NCBI GenBank assembly: GCA_020029455.1
Contig: JAIBJH010000102.1
Location: 1-15,162 of the forward strand
Length of the DNA stretch: 15,162 nt
Origin: Hyphomicrobiales bacterium
GTDB lineage: Bacteria > Pseudomonadota > Alphaproteobacteria > Rhizobiales > Aestuariivirgaceae
Direction of reading: 5' to 3'
Positions 9,001 through 15,160 of this stretch are shown here, piece after piece (within the stretch, counting starts at the first letter, position 1; the number at the start of each line of letters is the position of its first letter). Position numbers and translations under genes: made by a program. The notes under the pieces are model-generated. The model saw only the letters and a list, made by a program, of their open reading frames with translations, was not told the DNA's origin and searched no databases.

Positions 9001-10104
9001 CTCGCGGCTTCCATGACGCTCGACATGGGCAACACCGACAAGCTCATGCAGTTCAAGCAAGAAGCAACGCGGCTCGGCATCACCGTCGTGCCGCCCTCTA
9101 TCAATGCCAGCGGCACCGAATTCGATGTGCGTGAGGGCGCCATTGTCTATGCGCTGGCCGCGTTGAAGAATGTTGGGGCAGGGGCCGTCGCCCATCTGGT
9201 GCAAAAGCGCGAGGAGGGCAGTGCCTTCAACTCGCTTGCCGAATTCGCCCGCCGCGTCGAAGCCAAGTCGCTGAACCGCCGCGCGCTGGAAAGCCTCGCC
9301 AAGTCCGGCGCCTTTGACAGCCTCAACCGCAACCGGGCTCAGGTGCTCGATTCAATCGACATGCTGATCGGTCTTTCCAATCGTTCGACGACAGAGCAGG
9401 CAGCAGGCCAGAATGATCTCTTTGGCGGTGGAAAGTCTGCCGCGGCACCAGACATTGTGCTACCCCCGCGCGAGAACTGGCTGCCTATGGAGCGCCTCGC
9501 CCATGAGTTCGAGGCCGTGGGCTTCTATCTCTCGGGCCATCCGCTCGACGACTACGGCAAGGCGCTGACGCGGCTTGGCGTCGAAAGCCATGCAGGCTTT
9601 GTCAGCAAAGTGAAATCAAACGGCGCAAGTGCTGCAAAGCTCGCCGCTACCGTCACGCACCGGCAGGAACGCCGCTCCAAGGCTGGCAACCGTTTTGCCT
9701 TTGTCGGATTCTCCGATCCATCAGGCCAGTTCGAAGCTGTATGCTTCTCCGACACGCTCAACGCTGCGCGCGATCTACTTGAGCCCGGCAAGTCGGTGAT
9801 CATCCGCGTCGAGGCCGACATGGATGGCGATGAGGTGAAACTCAGGCTTCAGGGCGTCGAGGCGCTGGACAAGGCGGCGGCGAATGCCGTGCAGGGTTTG
9901 CAAATCTTCGTGCGCGATGCGATTCCAGTCGACTCGATTGCCAAAAGGCTTCAGCAGGGCGGTAAGGCGCCGGTGGTCGTGACGCTGATCACCGAAAGTG
10001 GCCGCGAGATCGACATCTCGCTCGGTAGCAAATTCGTCGTCTCGCCGCAAATCCGCGGCGCGCTTAAGGCCGCAACCGGCGTCGTTGATGTCGTAGATTT
10101 GTGA
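6043..10104 (+). CDS. dnaE: In-frame fusion: lytic transglycosylase (SLT) N-terminus joined to DNA polymerase III alpha subunit (DnaE1) lacking its start
   Basis: One uninterrupted 1353-residue frame made of two unrelated proteins. Residues 1-24 look like a Sec signal peptide (KTR, then PLFALLALL, then AEA/AT). Residues about 30-160 are an SLT lysozyme-like domain with catalytic Glu60 (LLWKES), SPKGAQGIAQFMP (69-81) and AAYNAGEERV (121-130). A tail of about 70 residues ends in MYRRLKLRFPA. From about residue 229-233 the sequence is DnaE. A truncated PHP domain starts at IKQMAKLAAQHGMPALGITD, followed by GPGRGSGAGS (573-582), the catalytic-aspartate block PDFDVDF (614-620), a third aspartate at 771 in KFDFLGLKTL, the clamp-binding motif QNDLF (1123-1127), an OB fold near 1195-1275, and the DnaE1-type end VSPQIRGALKAATGVVDV. 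DnaE lacks roughly 25-40 N-terminal residues, including the first PHP HxH motif, and the SLT protein lacks its C-terminus. No Shine-Dalgarno marks an internal start; the nearest ATG is at 6748. Either a real deletion fusion or an assembly artefact. Confidence 0.9.
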
Positions 10105-10680
10105 TCAGCTGTCCTGCACGGTCAGCTGCTTGGTGAACTCTATACCAACGCCGCTTTCAAAATAGCGCACTACGCGGCCCTTCATCTTGCCGACGAGAAG
10201 CGCCGTGCCGAGGCTGGGCATGACGTCGGTCTTGATGGCGCAGCCCGAAATGGAAATGTCCATGACCTCGCACGGATAACTGCGGCCATCCGGCAGGGTG
10301 AGGTTGGTGTGCTTGTCCTTGGGCTCGAAACGGGCATGGCGGCGATGGTCGGGAGCACCGTCCGCCCTTTGCTTGAGGTAGCTGATGCGCGATCTGAAGC
10401 GTTCCAGCCTGGCACCCGTATAGGCGTATCTCACCCGGAAGCCACCGGGCACTGGCGCACCCGAAATCACCTCGACGCGGCCCAAGTCTTCGAGATAGGC
10501 GACAATGGGCAGGCCGATGGGCGGCACTTCGCTGGTGGCAAAGACGGCGTTGTCCGGACCCATTTCGATGACCTGACAAGCATGCTCGGTCATATCTGGC
10601 AGCATGAAACGCCCGAAAACCACGCTGGCGAGCCCAGATTGAGCCTCTTCCGGGGGCATGTTTTGAGCAAGTGCAGTCAC
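10105..10680 (-). CDS. Two-domain PilZ protein (probable cyclic-di-GMP effector)
   Basis: 191 residues. The C-terminal half is a canonical PilZ domain with RRHAR (113-117, the RxxxR element), DISISG (141-146, the D/NxSxxG element), and GVGIEF (177-182) as the closing strand. These residues bind cyclic di-GMP in characterised PilZ proteins. Residues about 20-105 (GRFMLPDM, CQVIEMGPDNAVF, VAYLEDLGRVEV) look like a second, degenerate PilZ-like barrel without the binding motifs, an arrangement seen in alphaproteobacterial PilZ proteins. The start is GTG, chosen because GGGAGG sits 5 bases upstream; an ATG seven codons further in has nothing comparable. The stop directly abuts the dnaE stop from the opposite strand with no bases between. 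It lies 112 bases downstream of the PAS_5-type gene on the same strand. The target of the effector is unknown. Confidence 0.88.
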   Translation of the reverse strand: MTALAQNMPPEEAQSGLASVVFGRFMLPDMTEHACQVIEMGPDNAVFATSEVPPIGLPIVAYLEDLGRVEVISGAPVPGGFRVRYAYTGARLERFRSRISYLKQRADGAPDHRRHARFEPKDKHTNLTLPDGRSYPCEVMDISISGCAIKTDVMPSLGTALLVGKMKGRVVRYFESGVGIEFTKQLTVQDS

Positions 10681-10685
10681 GTGGA

Positions 10686-10691
10686 CCTCCC
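10686..10691 (-). promoter_or_regulatory. Ribosome binding site deciding the GTG start of the PilZ gene
   Basis: Read on the minus strand this is GGGAGG, five bases ahead of GTG at 10680-10678. It is one of the strongest Shine-Dalgarno sequences in the window and supports GTG over the internal ATG at 10659. Confidence 0.75.
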
Positions 10692-10761
10692 GAAGTTCCG
10701 CCGCTGCAGCCCCGCGCTGGAGCTGCAGTGAGCCGTCTGCAACCGGAGAGATTGGGCTTTT

Positions 10762-10780
10762 ATGGTAAAGGTAGTGTTAA
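10762..10780 (-). promoter_or_regulatory. Candidate CtrA-type binding site upstream of the PilZ gene
   Basis: On the minus strand the sequence is TTAA, seven bases, then TTTACCAT. The alphaproteobacterial cell-cycle regulator CtrA recognises TTAA-N7-TTAA(C), so this is one base off a full site. It lies about 85-100 bases ahead of the PilZ start. CtrA commonly controls motility and PilZ genes in this class, but a single near-match in AT-rich intergenic DNA can arise by chance. Confidence 0.3.
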
Positions 10781-10792
10781 GGACTCTACCGG

Positions 10793-11440
10793 TCAGTGCA
10801 CCGACTTGCCGCCCTCTAGAACTCTCAAGGGCGGACGGCGCGCGGGCCGCCTTTTGGCATCGGCCAGGGCCCGGTCGATTATGCCCTGCAAGGCGCCGCC
10901 CTCATGTTCCGTCCAGATGGCGCGGGCGGAGACAAGTTCCCTTGCCCGGATGTATTGGTGTGAAAGGTCGCTCGTATCGCAGAACGAGAAGAGCCCGCCA
11001 ATGAGCTGGATGCGGTCTGACTCCCGAGCCTGGATTGGCATGGCGATGAGTTCGGCGGCGAGTGTCAGCCCCGTATCGGTGAGAAGGCGCATGCGCAAGA
11101 GGACGGGCTGGAAGTTCTTGAGAGCCAGCTCAAAATGGTTGCTGAGAATGCTCGCTTCAAAGGCATCCCAGCCGGCAAGCGCATCGCCTGATGTGAGGTT
11201 CCTGCCGAAGAGCTCGCACACCCGGCTTCCTGCCAGGCGGAAGCGGTAACCGCCTCGTGCATCGTCCCGTTCAAGCACAACCATGTCCGGCATCAGGTCC
11301 TTCACCGACGCGAAGGTTAGCTCCTCGCGCTTCGGAAGGGGGCGTTCAGCTCGCAGTGTTTCCCAATGGGCGAACAGCCTGCGGCTTCCTGGATGCAGGA
11401 TTTGCGTGTCATATTCTGTATTTAGGATGGAATCCTGCAT
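10793..11440 (-). CDS. PAS_5-type PAS-domain protein
   Basis: 215 residues resembling the alphaproteobacterial PAS_5 family (PF07310 as I remember it). The pattern LHPGSRRLFAHWETLR is followed by PLPKREELTFASVKDLMPDM, RFRLAGSRVCELFGRNLTSG and a C-terminal half with LLRMRLLTDTGLTLAAELIAMPI, the typical single PAS fold. No kinase, cyclase or DNA-binding domain is attached, so it is a stand-alone sensor or adaptor with unknown ligand and partner. The tail (AKRRPARRPPLRVLEGG) is basic and probably disordered. The frame is open upstream to 11584, but the ATG at 11440 (first residues MQDSILN) is chosen. It has CGAGAGAA just before it, gives the family-like N-terminus, and avoids overlap with the divergent rhomboid gene. 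It is probably co-transcribed with the PilZ gene downstream. Confidence 0.82.
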   Translation of the reverse strand: MQDSILNTEYDTQILHPGSRRLFAHWETLRAERPLPKREELTFASVKDLMPDMVVLERDDARGGYRFRLAGSRVCELFGRNLTSGDALAGWDAFEASILSNHFELALKNFQPVLLRMRLLTDTGLTLAAELIAMPIQARESDRIQLIGGLFSFCDTSDLSHQYIRARELVSARAIWTEHEGGALQGIIDRALADAKRRPARRPPLRVLEGGKSVH

Positions 11441-11547
11441 GTTCTCTCGTGGCTTGAAGCCTTGTCCCAATTGGAAACGTCTTGCGCTAGGCTGTGCAGG
11501 TGCCATGCCAGCAGTGAGAACCATCATCTTTACCTTGTCTGTTTCCC

Positions 11548-12297
11548 ATGCCCTTTGACCCTGAGCCGGCTGTCCCGGCCCCATCTCCGTCGGCCATAAA
11601 TGTCCCTGCCGTTGTGCTGGCGGTCATCGCAATCCTCATCGCGGTTCACCTGGGCCTGTGGTTCTTGGGCGAGGACTGGCAGGTGTGGTCGCTCTATGCC
11701 TTGTCCTTCATTCCGGTGCGCTTTGGAGGAGGCGAGCCCGTTGCCTTTCCGGAGGGCGCGCAATACTGGTCCTTCCTCACCTACGCGCTGCTCCACGGCG
11801 ATGCCATGCATCTGGGATCGAACAGCATCTGGCTCCTGATCTTTTCAACGCCGCTGGCGCGGCGCTGGGGCACCTCGCGCTACCTGCTGCTACTGGTCCT
11901 GTCCGCAATTGCGGGGGCCGCCGCGGTGTTGTTCGCTCATTGGGGAAAATTCCTGATCGTTGTCGGCGCATCGGCCTCGGTTTCTGCCGTGCTCGCGGCA
12001 GCGATCCCCATCATTTGCGGTCCCGACTACCGCTTCCGCGGCAATGAGAAGCTGGATCACACATTACTGAGAGTGCTTTCGTTCCAAGAACTGCTGGTGA
12101 ACTCGCGCGCCCTTGCTTTCGCTATCTTGTTCCTGGCCATGACATTTTTCACTGGCGCCACCCAGATGGCAACTGGCACGGCTTTCCTGGAGGAACGCAG
12201 CATTGCCTGGGAGGCGCACCTCGCCGGCTTCATTGTTGGGCTTGTGCTTTTTTACCTTTTGGACCGGCCAAAGGTTCCACCCGCCACATTTGTGTGA
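11548..12297 (+). CDS. Rhomboid-family intramembrane serine protease
   Basis: 249 residues, polytopic. Rhomboids cut membrane proteins within the bilayer with a Ser-His dyad. The first helix is near 18-40, then a loop, then LTYALLHGDAMHLGSNSIWLL around 77-97, whose H88-xxx-N92 pair matches the oxyanion residues of GlpG. Hydrophobic helices follow around 112-131. The nucleophile is Ser142 in GASAS (140-144) and the catalytic histidine is His224 in WEAHLAGFIVGL. The serine motif is GxSA where GlpG has GxSG. The tail after residue 238 is short. The ATG at 11548 has no good ribosome binding site, but the next in-frame ATG is beyond the first helices. The substrate is unknown. It diverges from the PAS_5-type gene over 107 bases and is followed after 40 bases by the CBS gene. 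Confidence 0.92.
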   Translation: MPFDPEPAVPAPSPSAINVPAVVLAVIAILIAVHLGLWFLGEDWQVWSLYALSFIPVRFGGGEPVAFPEGAQYWSFLTYALLHGDAMHLGSNSIWLLIFSTPLARRWGTSRYLLLLVLSAIAGAAAVLFAHWGKFLIVVGASASVSAVLAAAIPIICGPDYRFRGNEKLDHTLLRVLSFQELLVNSRALAFAILFLAMTFFTGATQMATGTAFLEERSIAWEAHLAGFIVGLVLFYLLDRPKVPPATFV

Positions 12298-12337
12298 TAG
12301 TGTTTTTGCACGCTCACGCAAAGCACAGGAGGCAGCA

Positions 12338-12772
12338 ATGTCCGTCTCGAATATTCTCGGCGTGAAGGGCCGCAACGTGTTTACCGCGCGCGGCACTGAC
12401 AAGATTGCCGACATCGTGAAAACCCTGGCCGAAAAGCGCATCGGCGCCATCGTGGTAACCGACGCCGCGGGCAAGATCGAAGGCATCGTGTCGGAACGCG
12501 ACGTGGTGAAGCATCTCGCCAAAGAGGGTGCTTCACTGCTGGCCAAGCCGGCCTCGGCCATCATGACCCGCAACGTGAAAACCTGTTCCGAAGGTGATGA
12601 CGAACAGGAACTGATGACTTTGATGACGGAAAATCGCATCCGCCATTTGCCGGTCGTTTCCGGCGGCAAGCTTGCCGGCATGGTGTCGATCGGCGACGTG
12701 GTGAAGCACCGCATTGAGTGCATCGAACGCGAGGCCGACCACATGAAGGCCTATATCGCAGGCGCGGCTTGA
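12338..12772 (+). CDS. Two-CBS-domain protein
   Basis: 144 residues forming one Bateman module: CBS1 at about 10-63 (RNVFTARGTDKIADIVKTL, IGAIVVTD, GIVSERDVVKHLA) and CBS2 at about 74-128 (IMTRNVKTCSEGD, RIRHLPVV, GMVSIGDVVKHRI). Such modules bind adenosine nucleotides or SAM and act as regulators of partner proteins. Here there is no catalytic domain, and the partner is not evident from the neighbours. The C-terminal stretch ECIEREADHMKAYI is the usual helical end of this stand-alone alphaproteobacterial type. The frame extends upstream into the rhomboid gene, but the ATG at 12338 is preceded by a perfect AGGAGG (12327-12332) with a five-base spacer, which decides the start. It probably shares a transcript with the rhomboid gene. 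Confidence 0.9.
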   Translation: MSVSNILGVKGRNVFTARGTDKIADIVKTLAEKRIGAIVVTDAAGKIEGIVSERDVVKHLAKEGASLLAKPASAIMTRNVKTCSEGDDEQELMTLMTENRIRHLPVVSGGKLAGMVSIGDVVKHRIECIEREADHMKAYIAGAA

Positions 12773-12782
12773 GAACGGGTTC

Positions 12783-12822
12783 CTCACCCTAAGGCGGCGC
12801 GAAAGCGCCCTCGAAGGGTGAG
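12783..12822 (+). repeat. Palindromic repeat (REP-like) behind the CBS gene, possible bidirectional terminator
   Basis: CTCACCCT (12783-12790) pairs with AGGGTGAG (12815-12822). Inside, GGCGC/GCGCC closes a GAAA tetraloop (12796-12809). The form, a Y-shaped hairpin with an AAGG...CCTCGAAGG core, is the kind of extragenic palindrome frequent in Rhizobiales genomes. It lies 10 bases after the CBS stop and faces the convergent hisI, so it may end both transcripts, although no T-tract follows. Confidence 0.7.
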
Positions 12823-12836
12823 CCGCATATTGCACG

Positions 12837-12879
12837 CTTCGAGGCTCGCAGCCGTGCCGCTCGCTCCTCAGCATAAGGG
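12837..12879 (-). repeat. Second, degenerate copy of the palindromic repeat in inverted orientation
   Basis: CTTCGAGG (12837-12844) is the inverse of CCTCGAAG (12809-12816) in the first copy. Its hairpin pairs GAGG (12841-12844) with CCTC (12866-12869), and CAGCATAAGG mirrors the far arm of the first copy imperfectly. It ends against the hisI stop codon, where ATAAG/CTTAT (12873-12884) forms another small palindrome. The stems are weaker than in the first copy. Confidence 0.5.
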
Positions 12880-12880
12880 C

Positions 12881-13240
12881 TTATTTGAACACCAACCTGT
12901 CGCCATCCACCACACGATAGAAACAACTGCGTCTACCCGTGTGGCAGGCATTACCCTTGCCCTCGGCTTCCACGCGCACCAGCAGACAATCCTGGTCGCA
13001 ATCAACGCGCATCTCGACGACGCGAAAAGTTTCGCCTGAAGTTTCGCCCTTCATCCACAATTTCTCGCGCGAGCGGCTGTAGAAATGAATACGGTCCGTG
13101 CGTTGTGTTGCCGCCAGTGCCTCGGCATTCATATGGGCGAACATCAGCACTTCGTTGCTCGCGGCATCGACGACGATGCAGCCGACAAGCCCATCCTTGT
13201 CGAAGGCTAGCGATAGTTCGGTGGTTTCGTCCTTGGCCAT
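12881..13240 (-). CDS. hisI: Phosphoribosyl-AMP cyclohydrolase
   Basis: Third step of histidine synthesis: hydrolytic opening of the adenine ring of phosphoribosyl-AMP, in the cytoplasm. The 119 residues form the single-domain HisI, without the HisE pyrophosphohydrolase that is fused in enterobacteria. Landmarks are VLMFAHMNAEAL (31-42), FYSRSREKLWMKGETSG (53-69), the metal-binding DCDQD (80-84, with Asp80, Asp82, Asp84 and Cys81), and the zinc-binding ACHTGRRSCFY (98-108, with Cys99 and Cys106). All are intact. It lies 45 bases downstream of folE on the same strand, so it is probably translated from a folE-hisI transcript. The rest of the his pathway is not in this window. Confidence 0.96.
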   Translation of the reverse strand: MAKDETTELSLAFDKDGLVGCIVVDAASNEVLMFAHMNAEALAATQRTDRIHFYSRSREKLWMKGETSGETFRVVEMRVDCDQDCLLVRVEAEGKGNACHTGRRSCFYRVVDGDRLVFK

Positions 13241-13285
13241 GCCGACTTCATGGCCAATTGTGCCAGCAAGGGCAAGCCCGGAGGG

Positions 13286-13915
13286 CTAGACCGGAAAATC
13301 GCTCCTCGGCATGCGCAGCTGTTCCATGAAGCGGGCCTGGAGCAGGGGATTGCTCTTGAACTCGCCCACGAACTGCGTTGTCACCGTGGCAACGCCGGGC
13401 TTCTGCACACCGCGCATCGACATGCAGGTGTGGACTGCTTCCAGCATCACAGCAGAACCTCGCGCGCCCAGATGTTCGCATACTGCATTGGCGATCTGCG
13501 CTGTCATGGTCTCCTGCGTCTGCAGGCGTTTGGCAAACACGTCGACCGTGCGGGCGATTTTTGAAAGACCGACAACACCACCCATCGGCAGATAGGCCAC
13601 ATGGGCGCGGCCGAAGAACGGTGCGATGTGGTGCTCGCAATGGGAGGTGAACGGGATGTCCTTCAGCATCACCATGTCGTCATAGCCACCGACTTCCTCG
13701 AACACCCGCTCAAGAATGTCGGCAGGATCCTGGCCGTAACCAGAGAAATATTCCTTGTAGGCCTTGGCAACTCGCCGTGGCGTATCCCTGAGGCCCTCGC
13801 GACGCGGATCATCCCCCGCCCAGGCAAGCAGAGTGCGCACCGCCGCCTCGGCTTCAGCCTCGGAGGGCTGGTTCGTGGAATGCTGATAGGGCTTGTCGCT
13901 GACTTTAAGGTCCAT
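13286..13915 (-). CDS. folE: GTP cyclohydrolase I, type IA
   Basis: Converts GTP to 7,8-dihydroneopterin triphosphate, the first step toward folate and, via QueD, queuosine. It is a cytoplasmic homodecamer. The 209 residues match the family. The disordered N-terminal 20 residues are followed by DDPRREGLRDTPRRVAKAYK (35-54), the zinc site with Cys93 and His96 in SHCEHHIAPFFGRAHVAYLP (91-110), GLSKIARTVDVFAKRLQTQE (116-135), and the third zinc ligand Cys164 in HTCMSMRGV. The spacing 93-96-164 equals that of E. coli FolE (110-113-181), so this is the zinc-dependent type rather than FolE2. The ATG at 13915 has AAGGA nine bases upstream. It diverges from the Fe-S scaffold gene across about 158 bases. 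In many Rhizobiales folE, hisI and this scaffold gene sit together. Confidence 0.97.
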   Translation of the reverse strand: MDLKVSDKPYQHSTNQPSEAEAEAAVRTLLAWAGDDPRREGLRDTPRRVAKAYKEYFSGYGQDPADILERVFEEVGGYDDMVMLKDIPFTSHCEHHIAPFFGRAHVAYLPMGGVVGLSKIARTVDVFAKRLQTQETMTAQIANAVCEHLGARGSAVMLEAVHTCMSMRGVQKPGVATVTTQFVGEFKSNPLLQARFMEQLRMPRSDFPV

Positions 13916-14005
13916 CGGGGATTTTCCTTGCGTGTATTGTTTCCGGAAAGCCCATACTACGGCTCCGCGCCGCCTATGGATCAGGGCAGACCCTTTCAGA
14001 AAGCA

Positions 14006-14034
14006 TTCACGCTTCCCATATCGTGGTATATATT
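14006..14034 (+). promoter_or_regulatory. Candidate sigma-70 promoter for the Fe-S scaffold and cupin genes
   Basis: TTCACG (14006-14011), a 17-base spacer, then TATATT (14029-14034). The -10 matches the consensus at five of six positions and the -35 at four of six. Transcription would begin near 14041, leaving a leader of about 30 bases. The surrounding sequence is locally AT-rich compared with the coding regions. No clear Irr, RirA or Fur-type palindrome was found. Confidence 0.45.
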
Positions 14035-14073
14035 CAACCCACGCGGCGGGCGTGCCGTTGCGGAAATATGGCC

Positions 14074-14496
14074 ATGATCAACGACGTTTACAACAAAAAG
14101 ATTTTGGGGCTTGCTGCCGATATTCCACGGCTCGGGCGGCTGCCGCACCCCGATGCCACGGCCCTTGCCCACTCGAAGCTTTGCGGTTCAAAAGTCACCG
14201 TCGACATCAACATGAAGGACGGCAAGATTTCAGACTTTGCGCATGATGTGAAAGCCTGCGCTCTGGGCCAGGCCTCGTCCTCCATCATGGCCCGCCATGT
14301 CATTGGTTCAACCCCCGATGAGCTACGCACATTGCGCGAGCAGATGCACAAAATGCTGAAGGAAAACGGCGCCCCTCCGAACGGCAAATGGGCCGATTGC
14401 GAGGCACTGTTGCCGGTGCGCGATTTCAAGGCCCGCCACGCCTCGACACTGCTCACATTCGATGCGGTCGTCGATGCCGTGAACCAGATCAACTGA
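14074..14496 (+). CDS. IscU/SufU-like iron-sulfur cluster assembly scaffold protein
   Basis: 140 residues of the NifU-N/IscU fold, in the alphaproteobacterial subgroup often annotated as Fe-S scaffold near folE-hisI. MINDVYNKKILGLAADIPRL leads to Cys37 in AHSKLCGSKVTVD, Cys62 in HDVKACALGQASSSIMARH, and Cys109 in KWADCEALLPVRDFKARHAS. These correspond to the three cluster-building cysteines of IscU/SufU. In relatives I recall, the third position is not always cysteine, so its presence here favours a working scaffold. Family members begin at this methionine; an in-frame ATG two codons upstream (14068) is closer to the weak GGAAA and cannot be excluded. No isc or suf operon genes are nearby. 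It is followed 13 bases later by the cupin gene, suggesting one transcript. Confidence 0.88.
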   Translation: MINDVYNKKILGLAADIPRLGRLPHPDATALAHSKLCGSKVTVDINMKDGKISDFAHDVKACALGQASSSIMARHVIGSTPDELRTLREQMHKMLKENGAPPNGKWADCEALLPVRDFKARHASTLLTFDAVVDAVNQIN

Positions 14497-14509
14497 GAGT
14501 ATTTCCAAC

Positions 14510-14980
14510 ATGGCTGAACACCAGACAACGCGGCTGATTAGTGAACTGCCTGTCCGCAAGGCCACCATCTATCCTGACGTCTATGCCAAGGAGGTGAGCG
14601 GCCGCAGCGGCACTGCCCTGGGCGATGCCTTCGGCATCAGTCATTTCGGCGCCAATATCACGGTGTTGGAGCCTGGTGCCTGGTCGTCGCACCGCCATAC
14701 CCACGCCGAGGAGGATGAACTTCTCATGGCGCTCGACGGTGATATGGTGATTGTGGACAATCATGGCCGCCATCCATTTCGTCCTGGCATGGTGGCAGGT
14801 TTCAAAGCAGGCGGCGGCAATGCCCACCAGGTGATCAACGAGTCGGGTAAGGTCGCGCGCTTTCTGGTGATTGGCACTCGTTCCCAGACTGAATCCGTCA
14901 TCTACCCGGATGTGGACATGAAGGCTATCAAGACCAACGGCACCTTTGTAGTGACCCGAAAGGATGGCACGCCGTTCTGA
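14510..14980 (+). CDS. Single-domain cupin protein of unknown function
   Basis: 156 residues with one cupin barrel. Motif 1 is GAWSSHRHTHAEEDELL (56-72), with metal-ligand candidates His61, His63 (and His65) and a glutamate at 67-70, then ALDGDMVI. Motif 2 is less regular: PGMVAGFKAGGGNAHQVIN (92-110) with His106 as the likely fourth ligand. This set suggests a bound divalent metal, but cupins range from dioxygenases and isomerases to storage-like proteins, and nothing here identifies a substrate. The residues after the barrel (VIYPDVDMKAIKTNGTFVVT) repeat the IYPDV seen at 20-24, probably as edge strands of a dimer. Only a weak GAGAG precedes the ATG, about 10 bases away. Its neighbour encodes an Fe-S scaffold, but a functional link is only positional. 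Confidence 0.85.
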   Translation: MAEHQTTRLISELPVRKATIYPDVYAKEVSGRSGTALGDAFGISHFGANITVLEPGAWSSHRHTHAEEDELLMALDGDMVIVDNHGRHPFRPGMVAGFKAGGGNAHQVINESGKVARFLVIGTRSQTESVIYPDVDMKAIKTNGTFVVTRKDGTPF

Positions 14981-15001
14981 GGCAAGCGCCGCCTCCTGCC
15001 A

Positions 15002-15016
15002 CCCTCATGATGAGGG
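15002..15016 (+). repeat. Perfect short palindrome behind the cupin gene, possible terminator
   Basis: CCCTCAT-G-ATGAGGG, a seven-base inverted repeat around a single central base, 22 bases after the cupin stop. No T-tract follows (AATAAATATG does), so as an intrinsic terminator it is weak. An operator or a minimal REP-type palindrome are alternatives. Confidence 0.35.
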
Positions 15017-15039
15017 AATAAATATGATGACCTCTAAAC

Positions 15040-15068
15040 TTGACAGCCAAGAGACCCTTCTCTAAAGC
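15040..15068 (+). promoter_or_regulatory. Probable promoter of tRNA-Asp
   Basis: A perfect TTGACA (15040-15045) is followed after 17 bases by TAAAGC (15063-15068), a poor -10; CTAAAG one base earlier is an equal choice. The distance to the tRNA 5' end at 15084 (about 15 bases after the -10) suits a tRNA transcript with a short leader. The perfect -35 and its position carry the assignment. Confidence 0.5.
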
Positions 15069-15083
15069 CCCGGCCAGCCCTAA

Positions 15084-15160
15084 GCGGGTGTAGCTCAGTT
15101 GGTTAGAGCGTCGGCCTGTCACGCCGAAGGTCGCGGGTTCGAGCCCCGTCACTCGCGCCA
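15084..15160 (+). tRNA. tRNA-Asp (anticodon GTC)
   Basis: A complete 77-base cloverleaf. Acceptor GCGGGTG pairs with CACTCGC, followed by discriminator G and an encoded CCA at 15158-15160. The D arm contains AGCTCAGTTGGTTAGAGC. The anticodon stem TCGGC/GCCGA encloses the loop CTGTCAC with GTC at 15118-15120. The T loop is TTCGAGC. All stems close. It lies at the window's right edge, so whether other tRNA genes or an integrated element follow cannot be seen. Confidence 0.97.

Noticed and set aside
8038..9204. 388-codon minus-strand open frame
   Set aside because: Antisense to the conserved polymerase core of dnaE; a composition shadow without motifs.
11441..11584. 48-codon N-terminal extension of the PAS_5-type gene
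   Set aside because: It would overlap the divergent rhomboid start and lacks family resemblance, whereas the ATG at 11440 has a ribosome binding site.
12203..12337. 45-codon N-terminal extension of the CBS gene
   Set aside because: It overlaps the rhomboid gene in another frame, and the internal ATG at 12338 has a perfect AGGAGG.
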